DNA of 64,000 nucleotides from an uncultured Bacteroidales bacterium (GTDB lineage Bacteria; Bacteroidota; Bacteroidia; Bacteroidales; Paludibacteraceae), in contig CACYZT010000002.1 of assembly GCA_902778935.1 (NCBI GenBank), positions 310,001-374,000 of the forward strand. Reading direction: 5' to 3'. Positions 62,547-64,000 of the stretch are shown here, in pieces; within the stretch, counting starts at the first letter, position 1; the number at the start of each line of letters is the position of its first letter. A program made the position numbers and the translations under genes. Below the pieces are notes generated by a model. The model did not search any database and was not told the origin of the DNA. It worked only from the letters and a program-made list of their open reading frames with translations.

Positions 62547-64000
62547 ATGAGAAAGATTTTAGGAATAGTGATTGTATGTGCTGTCGCAGTGAGTGCGATG
62601 GCAATGCCGGCACGCCGTGGGGGCGTAGTCCGCACAGCAGAGGACGGAACCGAGAAAATCGTGTTCCTTAACGGCGATGAGACATTCCATTACCTTACCG
62701 ACCAAGAAGGTAACTGGTTAGACGAGGCAACCCTTATGCCGATGAGCGAAGAGACAAAGACCGGTACGGAGAAACAGGGCATGGCACGTATGCAAGCCCG
62801 CCGCTCGGCTATGAAGCAACCCGGACAAAAACTGTTAAGTCCCCGCGGTGCCATTATTTTAGTTAGTTTTCAGGATAAGGCTTTCAAGAGTTCGAATGCA
62901 GACATGACCGAATGGGCGATGGGCGAGAACTATACATACAACGGTGCTACCGGTTCGGTACGTCAGTATTTCCTTGACCAGAGTTGGGGACAATACGACA
63001 TGCAGATTGATGTGTTCGGACCTGTTTTAGTCAGCAATAACGCCTCTTATTACGGCGAGAACGACCGTCAGGGTAATGACAAACATGTAGCGGATTTGAT
63101 TGTAGAAGCATGCCGATTGGCGCACGACAGTCTTGGTGCTGATTTCAGTCAATATGACTTCGACGGCGACGACTATGTCGATTGGGTAGTCATCCTCTAT
63201 GCCGGTTACGGCGAAGCGGATGGAGGTTCTTCCTCTACTATTTGGCCACACCAATATGACTTGCATTATTACAATAAGCAATTCCCGCTGGACGGGGATA
63301 CCATTGACCACTACTGCTGTCTGAACGAAATAGACTTCGATACCAAAGCCCGTTGCGGCATCGGTACGTTCTGCCACGAGTTCAGTCATGTCTTAGGTTT
63401 GCCGGATTTCTATTCGACCAACTACTCCACCCATCGCACCTTATTCGACTGGGATGTGATGGATTATGGCGGTTATAACAATAACGGCAACACTCCTCCG
63501 GACTATTCGGCGTACGAGCGTTGGTTCATGGGTTGGATGACGCCTACATTGCTCAACTCGGCTTGCACCGTTTCTCTACCGCCGTTGTGCGACTCTCATT
63601 CAGCATGCCTGCTTACCGAAGACGGCTCGAACGTAACGGATATCCTCGACCCCAATCCGAATATTTTCTATCTCTTGGAGAACCGCAAGAAAGAAGGATG
63701 GGACGCACCCCTCGCTGGCGAAGGACTGATGGTTACCAGAGTGAAGTACAACGCCGGACGATGGGAGTACAACACGGTTAACAATAATGCCAACGACATG
63801 GGTATTGACATCATCGAGGCCAAACCGAACACCAAAAACCGTAAGAGTTTCGACACCGACCTCTACCCTGCCGGTTCCGGTCAATTCACTCAAATAACGA
63901 ACTATCAAGTAACCCATATTCAACTGGACAACCATATCATCACTTTTGACCTCAACGGCGGTGGACAACATATCACGCTCGACCTGGACAGCATCATCGT
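62547..64000 (+). CDS. M6 family metalloprotease (partial, runs off the window)
   Basis: The frame is open from ATG 62547 to the window end, at least 484 residues. Signal peptide (cleavage near VSAMA), N-domain with 'FLNGDETFHYLTDQEGNW', then an M6 (immune inhibitor A-like) zinc protease domain: 'GAIILVSFQDKAFKSS', 'GSVRQYFLDQSWGQYDMQIDVFGPV', 'DFDGDDYVDWVVILYAGYGEADG', the zinc motif in CHEFSHVLGLPDFY, and 'WDVMDYGGYNNNGNTPPDYSAYERWFMGWM'. Its end, where a sorting-type tail would be expected, lies beyond the window. Confidence 0.9.
   Translation, partial: MRKILGIVIVCAVAVSAMAMPARRGGVVRTAEDGTEKIVFLNGDETFHYLTDQEGNWLDEATLMPMSEETKTGTEKQGMARMQARRSAMKQPGQKLLSPRGAIILVSFQDKAFKSSNADMTEWAMGENYTYNGATGSVRQYFLDQSWGQYDMQIDVFGPVLVSNNASYYGENDRQGNDKHVADLIVEACRLAHDSLGADFSQYDFDGDDYVDWVVILYAGYGEADGGSSSTIWPHQYDLHYYNKQFPLDGDTIDHYCCLNEIDFDTKARCGIGTFCHEFSHVLGLPDFYSTNYSTHRTLFDWDVMDYGGYNNNGNTPPDYSAYERWFMGWMTPTLLNSACTVSLPPLCDSHSACLLTEDGSNVTDILDPNPNIFYLLENRKKEGWDAPLAGEGLMVTRVKYNAGRWEYNTVNNNANDMGIDIIEAKPNTKNRKSFDTDLYPAGSGQFTQITNYQVTHIQLDNHIITFDLNGGGQHITLDLDSII

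Noticed and set aside
1-64000. tRNA, rRNA or riboswitch genes
   Set aside because: Reading the intergenic gaps on both strands showed no cloverleaf, rRNA segment or recognisable riboswitch; most gaps are too short.

Overview
The window reads as chromosomal DNA of a Bacteroidales-type member of the Bacteroidota. The grounds are promoters of the TTG / TAnnTTTG type, a MurF-alanine racemase fusion, DUF5020, DUF4301 and DUF4861 family proteins, C10 (streptopain-like) and M6 proteases, Bacteroidota-type lipoprotein signals, and secreted proteins that end in a short conserved sorting-type tail. I see no rRNA, tRNA, CRISPR array, phage or transposase. Genes are packed tightly, often with 1-50 nt overlaps.

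Layout. 1-3.6 kb: end of a secreted protein, an OB-fold-like secreted protein, a DUF5020 outer membrane channel and an NhaC antiporter. 3.6-12.3 kb: DUF4301 protein, murF-alr (with a strikingly short MurF half), an ABC ATPase, and a leftward group holding a methyltransferase, a SpoIID-like protein, a glycosyltransferase and a GlcNAc-kinase-like protein. 12.4-37.9 kb: a long rightward housekeeping stretch: dxs, trkA, trkH, an SGNH hydrolase with an MBOAT O-acyltransferase, coaE, dapB, lepB, a WbqC-like protein, ilvE, a POT transporter, rsmI, two flippases, ribE, two FKBP isomerases, truA, then a GH28 polygalacturonase with a DUF4861 lipoprotein. 38-51.3 kb: leftward secretome genes, namely a 2064-residue surface protein and a five-gene operon of two C10 proteases, a small secreted protein, an S26-type peptidase and a PqqD protein. 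51.7-60.5 kb: two large secreted proteins sharing a module, interleaved with three toxin-antitoxin pairs (ParE-type, MntA/HepT, HicAB). 60.6-64 kb: mlaE-mlaF, an orphan M6 N-domain protein and an M6 metalloprotease cut by the window edge.

The most unusual signal is not a gene. The window is sown with short repeats of several families: 7-bp tandem arrays, small hairpins with CTGTCAG...GGTC flanks, a GC-rich 7-bp-stem palindrome, hexamer arrays and 11-bp arrays. Many lie in frame inside ordinary enzymes (dxs has four separate insertions; lepB, dapB, coaE, murF-alr and others have one or more). Heptamers that can be read without stops lie inside genes, whereas stop-containing ones lie at gene ends and supply the stop codon. 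The 11-bp arrays lie in intergenic DNA downstream of stop codons. At least eleven promoters share an exact 23-nt TTG-to-TA spacing, and in several the TTG box sits in the palindrome TTGCATATATGCAA.

Limits: all calls come from reading the sequence and recalled family features; no database search or structure prediction was run. Start codons were chosen by eye.
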